Program-made: the position numbers and the translations under genes | In this document: in pieces, positions 1 to 8,763 of the stretch | How positions within the stretch are numbered: the first letter of the stretch is position 1 | Layout of the letters: each line of letters opens with the position of its first letter | The notes under the pieces: generated by a model | The model's input: the letters and a program-made list of their open reading frames with translations, nothing else | What the model was told of the DNA's origin: nothing | The model's database searches: none | NCBI RefSeq assembly: GCF_010548375.1 | Contig: NZ_JAAGLY010000022.1 | Span: 1 to 64,000, forward strand | DNA: 64,000 nt | Origin: Streptomyces sp. SID13726 | GTDB taxonomy: Bacteria; Actinomycetota; Actinomycetes; Streptomycetales; Streptomycetaceae | Direction of reading: 5' to 3'

Positions 1-1
1 G

Positions 2-325
2 CGCGCCCTGGCCCGCGCCCGCGCCGCCGGCGCCGAACTGGTCCGGCACGGCGCCCGCCCGGCCCTCGCCGACCTGGTGCCGCGCGCGGACGCCGAGGCC
101 CACGCACAGGCACTGCTGTCCCGTTTCGAGGACACCCCCGCCCTCACCGAGACCCTCCGCACCTGGCTCTCCCTGCACGGCAGCTGGGACCGCACGGCGG
201 TCGCCCTCGACGTCCACCGCAACACCGTGCGCCAGCGGATCGCGAAGTGCGCGACCCTGCTCGACCTGGATCTGGACGACCCGGACGTACGGATGGAGCT
301 GTGGTTCGCGCTGCGGTCGGCATGA
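2..325 (+). CDS. PucR-family transcriptional regulator, C-terminal fragment
   Basis: The open frame enters from the left edge, so only about the last 107 residues are present. The end carries a PucR-type C-terminal helix-turn-helix: a segment beginning TLRTWLSLHGSWDRTAVAL, followed by the signature HRNTVRQRIAK (CdaR/PucR HTH_30 family), which binds DNA. Proteins of this family usually have a long ligand-sensing N-terminal half, which lies outside the window, so the effector and targets cannot be inferred. A GTG at 77 opens the same frame but is internal, because the frame is open and in register back to base 2. The next gene lies close downstream on the same strand. Family call is firm; role is unknown. 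Confidence 0.85.
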   Translation, partial: RALARARAAGAELVRHGARPALADLVPRADAEAHAQALLSRFEDTPALTETLRTWLSLHGSWDRTAVALDVHRNTVRQRIAKCATLLDLDLDDPDVRMELWFALRSA

Positions 326-395
326 TCGCGTGACCCGTGTCCCAGCGTGCGGGATGCGCGGTGATCCCGTGAAGGCGTGCATCAGAATGGGAGGC

Positions 396-1184
396 ATGCC
401 GATACCCGGGACACCCAGCCGCGCCGAGCTCGTCGACCACCTTGTGAAGACCCGTATCGCGGGCGAGGTCGCCACCCCGCGTGAGAACAACCTCTCCCAC
501 TACCGCCAGCTGGCGAACGGCAACCGCCATTACTGGCTCGGCCTGGAGCTGGGTGACCGGTGGACCGACGAGCAGGACGTGCTCGCGGTGATGGCGGAGC
601 GGGTGGGGGTCAACGACGATCCGGAGTACCGGTACGGACAGGACACCATCGACCCGGAGCTGACGGTGGACGCCCTGGAGCGGATGGCGGCGCGGCTGCG
701 CAAGGCGGCGGACGGCACGCAGCGGGTGCTGTTCGCGACCGGTCACCCCGGCGGCATGCTGGACGTCCACCACGCCACGGCCGCCGCGCTGCGCTCGGCG
801 GGCTGCGAGATCGTGGTGATCCCGGACGGGCTTCAGACGGACGAGGGGTACGTCATGCAGTTCGCGGACGTGGCGGTCCTGGAGCACGGCGCCACGCTCT
901 GGCACACCCACTCCGGCGAGCCGATGAAGGCGATCCTGACCGCCCTGGAGCGCGAGGGACGCCCGCTGCCGGACCTGGTCGTCGCCGACCACGGCTGGGC
1001 GGGCTACGCGGGCCAGCACGGCGTGGACTCCGTCGGGTACGCCGACTGCAACGACCCGGCGCTCTTCGTGGGCGAGTCGGAGGGCACCGTCCAGGTGACG
1101 GTCCCACTGGACGACCACGTGGTCAGCCCGCGCTACTACGACCCGATGACGGCGTATCTGCTGGGCGAGGCGGGGCTGAAGTAG
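396..1184 (+). CDS. Conserved actinobacterial protein, phosphatase-like annotation
   Basis: This 262-residue cytoplasmic protein has no signal peptide or membrane segment. From memory, close Streptomyces relatives start MPIPGTPSRAELVDHLV and are annotated simply as phosphatases, but I see no classical phosphatase signature. A central stretch LFATGHPGGMLDVHH and an acidic C-terminal half (VADHGWAGYAG, YADCNDPALF) look like metal- or phosphate-binding loops. I chose the ATG at 396 because homologues as I remember them begin there. An in-frame ATG at 387 has a better spaced GAAGG upstream and is a real alternative; the earliest start at 330 is unlikely. Function is unproven. Confidence 0.75.
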   Translation: MPIPGTPSRAELVDHLVKTRIAGEVATPRENNLSHYRQLANGNRHYWLGLELGDRWTDEQDVLAVMAERVGVNDDPEYRYGQDTIDPELTVDALERMAARLRKAADGTQRVLFATGHPGGMLDVHHATAAALRSAGCEIVVIPDGLQTDEGYVMQFADVAVLEHGATLWHTHSGEPMKAILTALEREGRPLPDLVVADHGWAGYAGQHGVDSVGYADCNDPALFVGESEGTVQVTVPLDDHVVSPRYYDPMTAYLLGEAGLK

Positions 1185-1413
1185 CCCGATCCCGGCGCAG
1201 CGGCCCGCCGCGGGGGCGGTGACCGGCCGGGGCACGGGCCGCGGGGCGGAGGCGGTGACCGACGGCGGCGCGCGCTTCGTCACGGCGAGCCGCGCGTCCG
1301 GGACGAGGGCACACGCCCCGGCGGCGCACCACGAGAACAGCTCCCCGGCTCCGCACACACGCGGACCCCCGCCCCGGAGGGCGTGCGGCGGAGCCCTGGT
1401 TCTCCCGGGCCGC

Positions 1414-2286
1414 TCAGGGGCGGCGCGGCGCCCGGACCACGCCTTCCTGGATCACCGAGATGGCCAGCCGCCCGTCCCGGGTGTAGATGCGGGCCTGGCC
1501 GAGGCCGCGGCCCGCTGAGGCGGACGGGGACTCCTGGTCGTACAGGAGCCATTCGTCGGCGCGGAAGGGGCGGTGGAACCACATCGCGTGGTCCAGCGAG
1601 GCCCCGACGACGTCGCCGACGGCCCAGCCGCCCCGGCCGTGGGCGAGGAGCACCGAGTCGAGGAGGGTCATGTCGGAGACGTAGGTGGCGAGGACGACGT
1701 GCAGCAGGGGGTCGTCGGCCAGCTTGCCGTTGGTGCGGAACCAGACCTGGGAGTGCGGTTCGCGCGGCTCGCCGAAGGTGCCGTACGGCGGGTCGTCGAC
1801 GTAGCGCAGGTCGATCGCCTCGCGGGTCTCCAGGAACCGCTCGACGACGGCCGCGTCCAGGTGGTCGTAGCCGCGCAGCCGGTCCGCGGAGGTGGGGAGC
1901 GTGGCCGGGTCTGGGGCGGCCGGCATGGCGGCCTGGTGGTCGAAGCCGTCCTCGTACCGCTGGAAGGAGGCGGAGAGGGCGAAGATCGGCTGGCCGTGCT
2001 GGACCGCGATGACCCGGCGGGCGGTGAAGGAGCGGCCGTCGTTCATGCGGTCGACGGTGTAGACGATCGGCGCGCCGGGGTCGCCGGGGCGCAGGAAGTA
2101 CGCGTGCAGGGAGTGGGCGAGCCGGTCCTCGGGGACCGTGCGCCCGGCGGCGACCAGCGCCTGGGCCGCGACCTGCCCGCCGAAGACCCGGGGGACGACG
2201 GCGGGGCGGGAGTGGCCGCGGAAGATGTCCTCCTCGATCTGCTCGAGGTCGAGCAGATCGAGGAGGTCCTGGAGTGCCTGGCTCAT
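1414..2286 (-). CDS. tesB: Acyl-CoA thioesterase II (TesB-like)
   Basis: The 290-residue protein has the double hot-dog architecture of TesB, which hydrolyses acyl-CoA to free fatty acid and CoA in the cytoplasm. The N-terminal half has FGGQVAAQALVAAG (about residues 34-47) and SLHAYFLRPGDP (about 80-91). The C-terminal half has ASLDHAMWFHRPF, whose Asp belongs to the Asp-Gln-Thr catalytic triad of the family. Length matches E. coli TesB (286 residues). It lies 34 bp downstream of an acyl-CoA dehydrogenase and of a TetR regulator on the same strand, so the three may form one acyl-CoA-responsive unit. Confidence 0.9.
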   Translation of the reverse strand: MSQALQDLLDLLDLEQIEEDIFRGHSRPAVVPRVFGGQVAAQALVAAGRTVPEDRLAHSLHAYFLRPGDPGAPIVYTVDRMNDGRSFTARRVIAVQHGQPIFALSASFQRYEDGFDHQAAMPAAPDPATLPTSADRLRGYDHLDAAVVERFLETREAIDLRYVDDPPYGTFGEPREPHSQVWFRTNGKLADDPLLHVVLATYVSDMTLLDSVLLAHGRGGWAVGDVVGASLDHAMWFHRPFRADEWLLYDQESPSASAGRGLGQARIYTRDGRLAISVIQEGVVRAPRRP

Positions 2287-2320
2287 GGTGCTGTTGTACC
2301 GGCCGGTGGTTTCCCGGGGC

Positions 2321-3478
2321 CTACAGGCCCATGTCCTTCGCGATGATCGACTTCATGATCTCGTTGGTGCCGCCGTAGATGCGGTTGACGCGGTTGTCCG
2401 CGTACAGGCGGGCGATCGGGTACTCGTTCATGAAGCCGTAGCCGCCGTGCAGCTGGAGGCAGCGGTCGATGACGCGGTGGGCGACCTCGGTGGCGAACAG
2501 CTTGGCGCTGGCGGCCTCGGCGGGGGTCAGCTCACCGGCGTCGAGGGCCTCCAGGGCGCGGTCCACGACGGCCTCGGCGGCGTCGACCTCGGCCTGGCAG
2601 GCGGCCAGCTCGAACTTGGTGTTCTGGAAGGAGGCGACCGGCTTGCCGAAGACGGTGCGCTCCTGGACGTACTGCTTGGCGAACCGCACGGCGGCCTTGG
2701 CCTGCGCGTAGGCGCCGTAGGCGATGCCCCAGCGCTCGGAGGCGAGGTTGTGGCCGAGGTAGTAGAAGCCCTTGTTCTCCTCGCCGAGGAGGTCCTCGAC
2801 GGGCACCTTGACGTCGACGAACGCCAGCTCGGCGGTGTCGGAGGTCTTCAGGCCGAGCTTGTCGAGCTTGCGGCCGACGGAGTAGCCCTCGGACTTGGTG
2901 TCCACGGCGAACAGGGAGATGCCGAAGCGGCGGTCCTCGGCGGAGGACGGGGAGGTGCGGGCGGCCACGATCACGCGGTCGGCGTGGACGCCGCCGGTGA
3001 TGAAGGTCTTGGCGCCGTTGAGGACGTAGTGCGTGCCGTCCTCGGAGAGCTTGGCGGTGGTCTTCATGCCCGCGAGGTCGGAGCCGGTGCCCGGCTCGGT
3101 CATCGCGAGGGCCCACATCTCCTCGGCGGAGACGAACTTCGGCAGGAAGCGCTTCTTCTGCTCGTCGGTGGCGAGCATCTTGAGGTACGGCAGGCCCAGC
3201 AGGACGTGCACACCGGAGCCGCCGAACTGCACGCCCGCGCGCGCGGTCTCCTCGTACATGACGGCCTCGAACTTGTACGAGTCGATGCCGGCGCCGCCGA
3301 ACTCCTCGTCCACGCGGATGCCGAAGATGCCGAGCTCGGCGAGCTTGTAGTAGAAGTCGCGCGGCGCCTGGCCGGCCGCGAACCACTCGTCGTAGACGGG
3401 GACGACCTCGGCCTCAATGAAGGCCCGCAGGGTCTCCCGGAACGCCTCGTGATCCTCGTTGAACACCGTACGGCGCAC
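2321..3478 (-). CDS. Acyl-CoA dehydrogenase, long-chain (LCAD) type
   Basis: FAD-dependent acyl-CoA dehydrogenase of 385 residues with the full fold: N-terminal helices, the flavin/substrate motif MTEPGTGSDLAGMKTTA, and the C-terminal LHGGYGFMNEYP. The end reads YGGTNEIMK, as in LCAD, instead of the YEGT motif of medium-chain enzymes. A Glu in ASERW on the preceding helix is where LCAD and isovaleryl-CoA dehydrogenase carry their catalytic base. I chose the GTG at 3478 because GGTGGAGG lies 8 bases upstream of it; the GTG at 3502 opens the frame further upstream without a good ribosome site. It is probably co-transcribed with the thioesterase. Confidence 0.85.
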   Translation of the reverse strand: MRRTVFNEDHEAFRETLRAFIEAEVVPVYDEWFAAGQAPRDFYYKLAELGIFGIRVDEEFGGAGIDSYKFEAVMYEETARAGVQFGGSGVHVLLGLPYLKMLATDEQKKRFLPKFVSAEEMWALAMTEPGTGSDLAGMKTTAKLSEDGTHYVLNGAKTFITGGVHADRVIVAARTSPSSAEDRRFGISLFAVDTKSEGYSVGRKLDKLGLKTSDTAELAFVDVKVPVEDLLGEENKGFYYLGHNLASERWGIAYGAYAQAKAAVRFAKQYVQERTVFGKPVASFQNTKFELAACQAEVDAAEAVVDRALEALDAGELTPAEAASAKLFATEVAHRVIDRCLQLHGGYGFMNEYPIARLYADNRVNRIYGGTNEIMKSIIAKDMGL

Positions 3479-3512
3479 CGCGCCCACCTCCACCGGACTC
3501 ACAGTTCTCTGT

Positions 3513-3528
3513 CTAAGCGCTTGCTCAG
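3513..3528. promoter_or_regulatory. Candidate operator upstream of the LCAD-type dehydrogenase
   Basis: The 16-bp inverted repeat CTAAGCGCTTGCTCAG (half-sites CTRAGC and GCTYAG around a 4-bp centre) sits about 35 bp before the chosen start codon. It has the size and symmetry of a TetR-family operator. It differs from the GTTAnCG-type sites upstream of the neighbouring tetR gene, so a second regulator may act here. Confidence 0.35.
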
Positions 3529-3591
3529 AACATCACCGTACCGGCGGGTAGGGAGAGCGTCCAGAGGAACCGGCCCGTAACGCTCGTCACG

Positions 3592-4197
3592 TCACCCCCG
3601 AGGGTCACCGGCCGCCGCCGCGAACGCCCCGCACGCCATCCGGTGCAGCAGCTCCGCCGTCCCGCCCCGCCCCGGCAGCGAGCCCGGGCGGCCGAGGTGC
3701 GGGGTGGAGTTCAGCAGCCCGAAGACCGAGTGGACGGCGGAGCGGGCCGTGGGTTCGGCCAGGCCCGGGTAGACCTCGCGCACGACCTCCACCCACAGCT
3801 CGACGTACTGCCGCTGGAGCTGGCGCACGAGCTTGCGGTCGCTGTCGCGCAGGCGGTCCAGCTCGCGGTCATGCAGGGTGATCAGCGGGCGGTCGTCCAG
3901 CGCGAAGTCGATGTGCCCCTCGATCAGCGAGTCCAGCAGCGCCTCCGGGTCCCCGCCGTCCGCCTCGGCGACCCGGCGCTTGCCGCCCGTCAGCAGCTGG
4001 CCGCTGATCCCGACCAGCAGCTCCGCGAGCATCGCGTCCTTGCCGGCGAAGTGGCGGTAGAGCCCGGGGCCGCTGATGCCGACCGCGGCGCCTATCTCGT
4101 CCACTCCCACGCCGTGGAACCCGCGCTCGGCGAACAGCCGCGCGGCCTCCTTGAGGATCTGCTCGCGCCGGGTGGGGGCGTCGGTTCTGGTGGCCAT
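3592..4197 (-). CDS. TetR-family transcriptional repressor
   Basis: The 201-residue protein has a TetR N-terminal helix-turn-helix at about residues 10-57 (RREQILKEAARLFAERGF ... GISGPGLYRHFAGKDAML) and an alpha-helical ligand-binding C-terminal domain. It is divergently transcribed from the methylcrotonyl-CoA carboxylase operon, with 97 bp between the start codons, and heads the strand carrying the LCAD-type dehydrogenase and the thioesterase. This context predicts a repressor of acyl-CoA or leucine catabolism released by an acyl-CoA thioester. The ligand is an inference. Two matching inverted repeats lie in the shared promoter region. Confidence 0.9.
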   Translation of the reverse strand: MATRTDAPTRREQILKEAARLFAERGFHGVGVDEIGAAVGISGPGLYRHFAGKDAMLAELLVGISGQLLTGGKRRVAEADGGDPEALLDSLIEGHIDFALDDRPLITLHDRELDRLRDSDRKLVRQLQRQYVELWVEVVREVYPGLAEPTARSAVHSVFGLLNSTPHLGRPGSLPGRGGTAELLHRMACGAFAAAAGDPRG

Positions 4198-4219
4198 GGA
4201 AGCAATTCTAGACAGGGAG

Positions 4220-4263
4220 GTTAGCGGTCGTTAACCTGAAGGAAATGGTTAACGCTCATTAAC
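4220..4263. promoter_or_regulatory. Two TetR-type operators in the divergent promoter
   Basis: Two 16-bp near-palindromes, GTTAGCGGTCGTTAAC (4220-4235) and GTTAACGCTCATTAAC (4248-4263), share the pattern GTTA-n-CG-nn-CG-n-TAAC and lie 28 bp apart centre to centre, between the tetR start and the carboxylase start. Paired sites in a divergent promoter are typical of autoregulated TetR repressors. The first copy is 22 bp from the tetR start codon. Confidence 0.65.
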
Positions 4264-4294
4264 AGCCGATCACTGGCCGAGGGGACCGCGGGAC

Positions 4295-5911
4295 ATGGAT
4301 CAGGCACCCGAGCTGACGAGCGCGGCGGACCCCGCGTCGGAGGCCTGGAAGGCCAACGAAGAGGCCCACCGGGTACTGGTGGACGAGCTGCGGGACAAGC
4401 TCGCCGCGGCCCGCCTCGGCGGTGGGCAGCGGGCCCGCGAGCGGCACACCGCGCGCGGGAAGCTGCTGCCCCGGGACCGGGTGGACGGCCTGCTCGACCC
4501 CGGCTCGCCCTTCCTGGAGCTGGCCCCGCTCGCCGCCGACGGGCTGTACGACGGCCAGGCCCCGGCCGCCGGGGTCATCGCCGGGATCGGGCGGGTGAGC
4601 GGGCGCGAGTGCGTGGTCGTCGCCAACGACGCCACCGTCAAGGGCGGCACGTACTACCCGATGACGGTGAAGAAGCACCTGCGCGCGCAGGAGGTCGCCC
4701 TCGACAACCGGCTGCCCTGCATCTACCTCGTGGACTCCGGCGGCGCGTTCCTGCCGATGCAGGACGAGGTCTTCCCGGACCGCAAGCACTTCGGGCGGAT
4801 CTTCTACAACCAGGCCCGGATGTCCGGCGCGGGCATCCCGCAGATCGCGGCCGTCCTGGGATCGTGCACGGCCGGTGGGGCGTACGTCCCGGCCATGAGC
4901 GACGAGGCCGTCATCGTGCGCGACCAGGGCACGATCTTCCTCGGCGGGCCCCCGCTGGTGAAGGCCGCCACCGGTGAGGTCGTCACCGCGGAGGAGCTCG
5001 GCGGCGGCGAGGTGCACTCCCGGGTCTCGGGCGTCACCGACCACCTCGCGGAGGACGACGCCCACGCACTGAGGATCGTGCGGAACATCGCCGCCACGCT
5101 TCCCGCGCGCGGGCCGCTGCCCTGGTCCGTCGAGCCCTCGGTGGAGCCCAAGGTGGACCCCTACGGCCTCTACGGCGCGGTGCCGGTGGACTCCCGCACC
5201 CCCTACGACGTCCGCGAGATCATCGCGCGCATCGCGGACGGCTCCCGGTTCGCCGAGTTCAAGGCCGAGTTCGGGCAGACCCTGGTCACCGGCTTCGCCC
5301 GGATCCACGGCCACCCGGTCGGGATCATCGGCAACAACGGCATCCTGTTCTCCGAATCCGCCCAGAAGGGCGCCCACTTCATCGAGCTGTGCGACCAGCG
5401 CGGCATCCCGCTGCTGTTCCTCCAGAACATCTCCGGGTTCATGGTCGGCCGGGACTACGAGGCGGGCGGCATCGCCAAGCACGGCGCCAAGATGGTGACC
5501 GCGGTCGCCTGCACGCGCGTGCCCAAGCTGACCGTGGTGGTGGGCGGTTCGTACGGCGCCGGGAACTACTCGATGTGCGGCCGGGCCTACTCCCCCCGCT
5601 TCCTGTGGATGTGGCCCAACGCCAAGATCTCCGTCATGGGCGGCGAGCAGGCCGCCTCCGTCCTCGCGACCGTCAAGCGGGACCAGCTGGAGTCCCGCGG
5701 GGAGACCTGGCCCGCCGAGGACGAGGAGTCCTTCAAGGACCCGATCCGCGCCCAGTACGAGCGCCAGGGCAACGCCTACTACGCCACCGCCCGCCTCTGG
5801 GACGACGGGGTCATCGACCCGCTGGACACCCGTCAGGTGCTCGGCCTGGCCCTGACCGCATGCGCCAACGCGCCGCTGGGAGAGCCCCGGTTCGGCGTCT
5901 TCCGGATGTGA
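4295..5911 (+). CDS. accD1: Methylcrotonyl-CoA carboxylase beta subunit (carboxyltransferase)
   Basis: The 538-residue carboxyltransferase transfers CO2 from carboxybiotin to an acyl-CoA. GSCTAGGAYVPAMSDEA, GTIFLGGPPLVKAATGE and ELGGGEVHSRVSG follow the 3-methylcrotonyl-CoA carboxylase beta subunit closely, more so than the propionyl-CoA subfamily. The C-terminal crotonase-like half carries GGSYGAGNYSMCGRAYSPRF. With the downstream biotin carboxylase and HMG-CoA lyase this gives a leucine degradation route. S. coelicolor names this gene accD1 (from memory). The next gene starts 6 bp after the stop, so coupling is likely. Two TetR operators lie directly upstream. Confidence 0.92.
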   Translation: MDQAPELTSAADPASEAWKANEEAHRVLVDELRDKLAAARLGGGQRARERHTARGKLLPRDRVDGLLDPGSPFLELAPLAADGLYDGQAPAAGVIAGIGRVSGRECVVVANDATVKGGTYYPMTVKKHLRAQEVALDNRLPCIYLVDSGGAFLPMQDEVFPDRKHFGRIFYNQARMSGAGIPQIAAVLGSCTAGGAYVPAMSDEAVIVRDQGTIFLGGPPLVKAATGEVVTAEELGGGEVHSRVSGVTDHLAEDDAHALRIVRNIAATLPARGPLPWSVEPSVEPKVDPYGLYGAVPVDSRTPYDVREIIARIADGSRFAEFKAEFGQTLVTGFARIHGHPVGIIGNNGILFSESAQKGAHFIELCDQRGIPLLFLQNISGFMVGRDYEAGGIAKHGAKMVTAVACTRVPKLTVVVGGSYGAGNYSMCGRAYSPRFLWMWPNAKISVMGGEQAASVLATVKRDQLESRGETWPAEDEESFKDPIRAQYERQGNAYYATARLWDDGVIDPLDTRQVLGLALTACANAPLGEPRFGVFRM

Positions 5912-5917
5912 GGACCC

Positions 5918-7840
5918 ATGTTTGACACAGTGCTGGTCGCCAACCGCGGGGAGATCGCGGTCCGCGTCATCCGCACGCTCCGGGCGCTGGGCGTGCGTTC
6001 GGTCGCCGTCTTCTCCGACGCGGACGCCGACGCCCGGCACGTCCGGGAGGCCGACACGGCCGTACGACTGGGCCCGGCGCCGGCCTCGGAGAGCTATCTG
6101 TCCGCCGAGCGGCTCCTTGAGGCCGCCGCCCGCACCGGCGCCCAGGCCGTCCACCCCGGCTACGGCTTCCTCGCGGAGAACGCGGCCTTCGCGCGCGCGT
6201 GCGCCAACGCGGGGCTGGTCTTCATCGGGCCCCCGGCGGAGTCCATCGCGTTGATGGGCGACAAAATCCGCGCCAAGGAGACCGTGGAGGCGGCCGGAGT
6301 ACCGGTCGTGCCCGGCGGCCGGGACCCCGAACTCGCCGAGGCCGCACACGCGTTGGGCGCACCGGTCCTGCTGAAGCCCAGCGCGGGCGGCGGCGGCAAG
6401 GGCATGCGGCTGGTCCGGGACCTCACCGTCCTGGAGGAGGAGATCGCCGCGGCCCGCCGTGAGGCCCGCACCTCCTTCGGCGACGACACGCTGCTCGTCG
6501 AGCGGTGGGTGGACCGGCCCCGGCACATCGAGATCCAGGTCCTCGCGGACGGCCACGGCAACGTGATCCATCTCGGCGAGCGCGAGTGCTCGCTCCAGCG
6601 GCGGCACCAGAAGGTCGTCGAGGAGGCGCCCAGCGTCCTGCTGGACGAGGCCACGCGCGCGTCCATGGGCGAGGCGGCGGTCGAGGCGGCCCGCTCCTGC
6701 GGCTACCGGGGCGCGGGCACGGTGGAGTTCATCGTGCCGGGCGACGATCCGTCGTCGTACTACTTCATGGAGATGAACACCCGCCTCCAGGTGGAGCACC
6801 CGGTCACCGAACTCGTCACCGGCCTCGACCTGGTGGAGTGGCAGCTGCGGGTCGCGGCGGGCGAGCGGCTGCCGTACGGGCAGGAGGACGTCCGGCTGAC
6901 CGGGCACGCGATCGAGGCCCGCGTCTGCGCCGAGGACCCCGCGCGCGGGTTCCTCCCGTCCGGCGGCACCGTGTTGAGGCTGCGCGAGCCCCAGGGCGAC
7001 GGCGTCCGCACCGACTCCGGGCTCAGCGAGGGCACGGAGGTCGGCAGCCTGTACGACCCGATGCTGTCCAAGGTCATCGCGTACGGCCCCGACCGCGCGA
7101 CCGCGCTCAGGAAGCTGAGGGCGGCTCTCGCGGAGACGGTCACGCTGGGCGTGCAGACGAACGCGGGGTTCCTGCGGCGGCTCCTCGCCCATCCGGCGGT
7201 CGTCGCGGGCGAGTTGGACACCGGGCTCGTCGAGCGGGTGGTGGACGACCTGGTCTCCACGGACGTACCGGAGGAGGTGTACGAGGCGGCGGCGGCCGTA
7301 CGGCTCGACGCGCTACGGCCGCGAGGGGAGGGCTGGACCGATCCGTTCTCGGTGCCGAGCGGCTGGCGGATGGGGGGCTCCGGGTTCACGAAGGCCGTCG
7401 GGTTCCCGCTGCGGGTGCAGGACCCCGTGGAGTACGTCCCGCGCGGCACGGCCACCGTCGCCGACGAACACGTCACCGTCACCCTCGACGGCGCCCGTCA
7501 CACCTTCCACCGCGCAGGCGACTGGGTCGGCCGCGACGGCGATGCCTGGCAGGTGCGGGACCACGACCCGGTGGCCGCCGCGCTCACCGGCGCGGCCCGC
7601 TCCGGTGCCGGCTCGCTCACCGCGCCCATGCCGGGCACGGTGACCGTGGTGAAGGTCGCCGTGGGGGACGAAGTCACCGCGGGGCAGAGCCTGTTGGTGG
7701 TGGAGGCGATGAAGATGGAGCACGTCGTCTCCGCCCCGCACACCGGCACCGTCGCCGAGCTGGACGTCTCGCCGGGCACCACGGTCGCGATGGACCAGGT
7801 GCTGGCCGTGATCGCACCGCACGAGGAGGTGGCGCAGTGA
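5918..7840 (+). CDS. accA1: Methylcrotonyl-CoA carboxylase alpha subunit (biotin carboxylase plus biotin carrier)
   Basis: The 640-residue protein has an N-terminal biotin carboxylase with an ATP-grasp fold (ANRGEIAVRVIRT at about residue 9, the glycine-rich SAGGGGKGM, EMNTRLQVEHPVTE). A variable linker follows, then a C-terminal biotinyl domain in which Lys599 of EAMKMEH is the biotinylation site. It carboxylates biotin with ATP and bicarbonate and hands CO2 to the beta subunit encoded just upstream. Its stop codon overlaps the start of the HMG-CoA lyase gene by four bases (GTGA), so translation is probably coupled. Confidence 0.93.
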   Translation: MFDTVLVANRGEIAVRVIRTLRALGVRSVAVFSDADADARHVREADTAVRLGPAPASESYLSAERLLEAAARTGAQAVHPGYGFLAENAAFARACANAGLVFIGPPAESIALMGDKIRAKETVEAAGVPVVPGGRDPELAEAAHALGAPVLLKPSAGGGGKGMRLVRDLTVLEEEIAAARREARTSFGDDTLLVERWVDRPRHIEIQVLADGHGNVIHLGERECSLQRRHQKVVEEAPSVLLDEATRASMGEAAVEAARSCGYRGAGTVEFIVPGDDPSSYYFMEMNTRLQVEHPVTELVTGLDLVEWQLRVAAGERLPYGQEDVRLTGHAIEARVCAEDPARGFLPSGGTVLRLREPQGDGVRTDSGLSEGTEVGSLYDPMLSKVIAYGPDRATALRKLRAALAETVTLGVQTNAGFLRRLLAHPAVVAGELDTGLVERVVDDLVSTDVPEEVYEAAAAVRLDALRPRGEGWTDPFSVPSGWRMGGSGFTKAVGFPLRVQDPVEYVPRGTATVADEHVTVTLDGARHTFHRAGDWVGRDGDAWQVRDHDPVAAALTGAARSGAGSLTAPMPGTVTVVKVAVGDEVTAGQSLLVVEAMKMEHVVSAPHTGTVAELDVSPGTTVAMDQVLAVIAPHEEVAQ

Positions 7841-8757
7841 GTCTGCCCATGACGGTCCCCGAAGCGGGCCTGCCCGCCCGTGTCCGCATCCACGAGGTCG
7901 GCGCCCGCGACGGCCTCCAGAACGAGAAGTCGACCGTGCCGACGGAGGTCAAGGCGGAGTTCGTGCGCCGCCTGGCCGACGCGGGGCTCACGACGATCGA
8001 GGCCACGAGCTTCGTCCACCCCAGGTGGGTGCCCCAACTCGCCGACGCGGAGCGGCTGTTCCCCCTGGTGAGCGAGTTGCCGGTGGACCTCCCGGTGCTC
8101 GTCCCGAACGACCGCGGCCTGGACCGTGCCCTCGCGCTGGGCGCGACCCGCGTGGCCGTCTTCGCCAGCGCCACCGAGTCCTTCGCCAAGGCCAACCTCA
8201 ACCGCACGGTGGACGAGGCCCTGGCGATGTTCGAGCCGGTCGTCGGCCGGGCGAAGGCGGCGGGCGGGCACGTGCGCGGCTACCTCTCGATGTGCTTCGG
8301 CGACCCCTGGGAGGGCGCGGTCCCCGTCCCGCAGGTGGTGCGCGTGTGCCGCGCCCTGCTCGACATGGGCTGCGACGAACTGAGCCTCGGCGACACCATC
8401 GGGGTGGCGACCCCGGGCCACGTGCGCGCGCTGCTCACCGAACTCGACGTGCCCGTCGAGAAGTTGGGTGTGCACTTCCACGACACGTACGGCCAGGCGC
8501 TCGCCAACACCTACGCCGCCCTCCAGCACGGCGTCACCACCGTGGACGCCTCCGCGGGCGGCCTCGGCGGCTGCCCGTACGCCAAGTCCGCCACCGGCAA
8601 CCTCGCCACCGAAGACCTCGTGTGGATGCTTCAGGGCCTCGGCATCGACACCGGTGTCGACCTCGGCCGTCTCGTCGCCACCAGCGTGTGGATGGCCGAA
8701 CACCTGGGCCGACCCAGCCCGTCCCGCACCGTCCGTGCCCTCTCCCACCAGGAGTGA
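7837..8757 (+). CDS. Hydroxymethylglutaryl-CoA lyase
   Basis: The 306-residue TIM-barrel lyase splits HMG-CoA into acetyl-CoA and acetoacetate, the last step of leucine breakdown. The start IHEVGARDGLQNEK carries the Arg and Asp of the active site, and GGLGGCPYAKSATGN is the HMG-CoA lyase signature with its catalytic-loop Cys. I chose the GTG at 7837, which overlaps the upstream stop and follows GAGGAGG. The same frame is open much further upstream, but only as a shadow of the carboxylase gene. It sits between the carboxylase and an acyl-CoA dehydrogenase gene in one operon. Confidence 0.92.
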   Translation: MSLPMTVPEAGLPARVRIHEVGARDGLQNEKSTVPTEVKAEFVRRLADAGLTTIEATSFVHPRWVPQLADAERLFPLVSELPVDLPVLVPNDRGLDRALALGATRVAVFASATESFAKANLNRTVDEALAMFEPVVGRAKAAGGHVRGYLSMCFGDPWEGAVPVPQVVRVCRALLDMGCDELSLGDTIGVATPGHVRALLTELDVPVEKLGVHFHDTYGQALANTYAALQHGVTTVDASAGGLGGCPYAKSATGNLATEDLVWMLQGLGIDTGVDLGRLVATSVWMAEHLGRPSPSRTVRALSHQE

Positions 8758-8763
8758 TCCGAG

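Noticed and set aside
144..1358. Long antisense frame of about 400 codons opposite the PucR/unknown protein genes
   Set aside because: It has no recognisable domain, starts in no ribosome context and mirrors the G/C third-position bias of the plus-strand genes.
4259..7192. 977-codon antisense frame opposite both carboxylase genes
   Set aside because: It is the complement of well-conserved enzyme genes, and its composition (Arg/Gly/Val/Leu/His rich) is typical of high-GC shadow frames.
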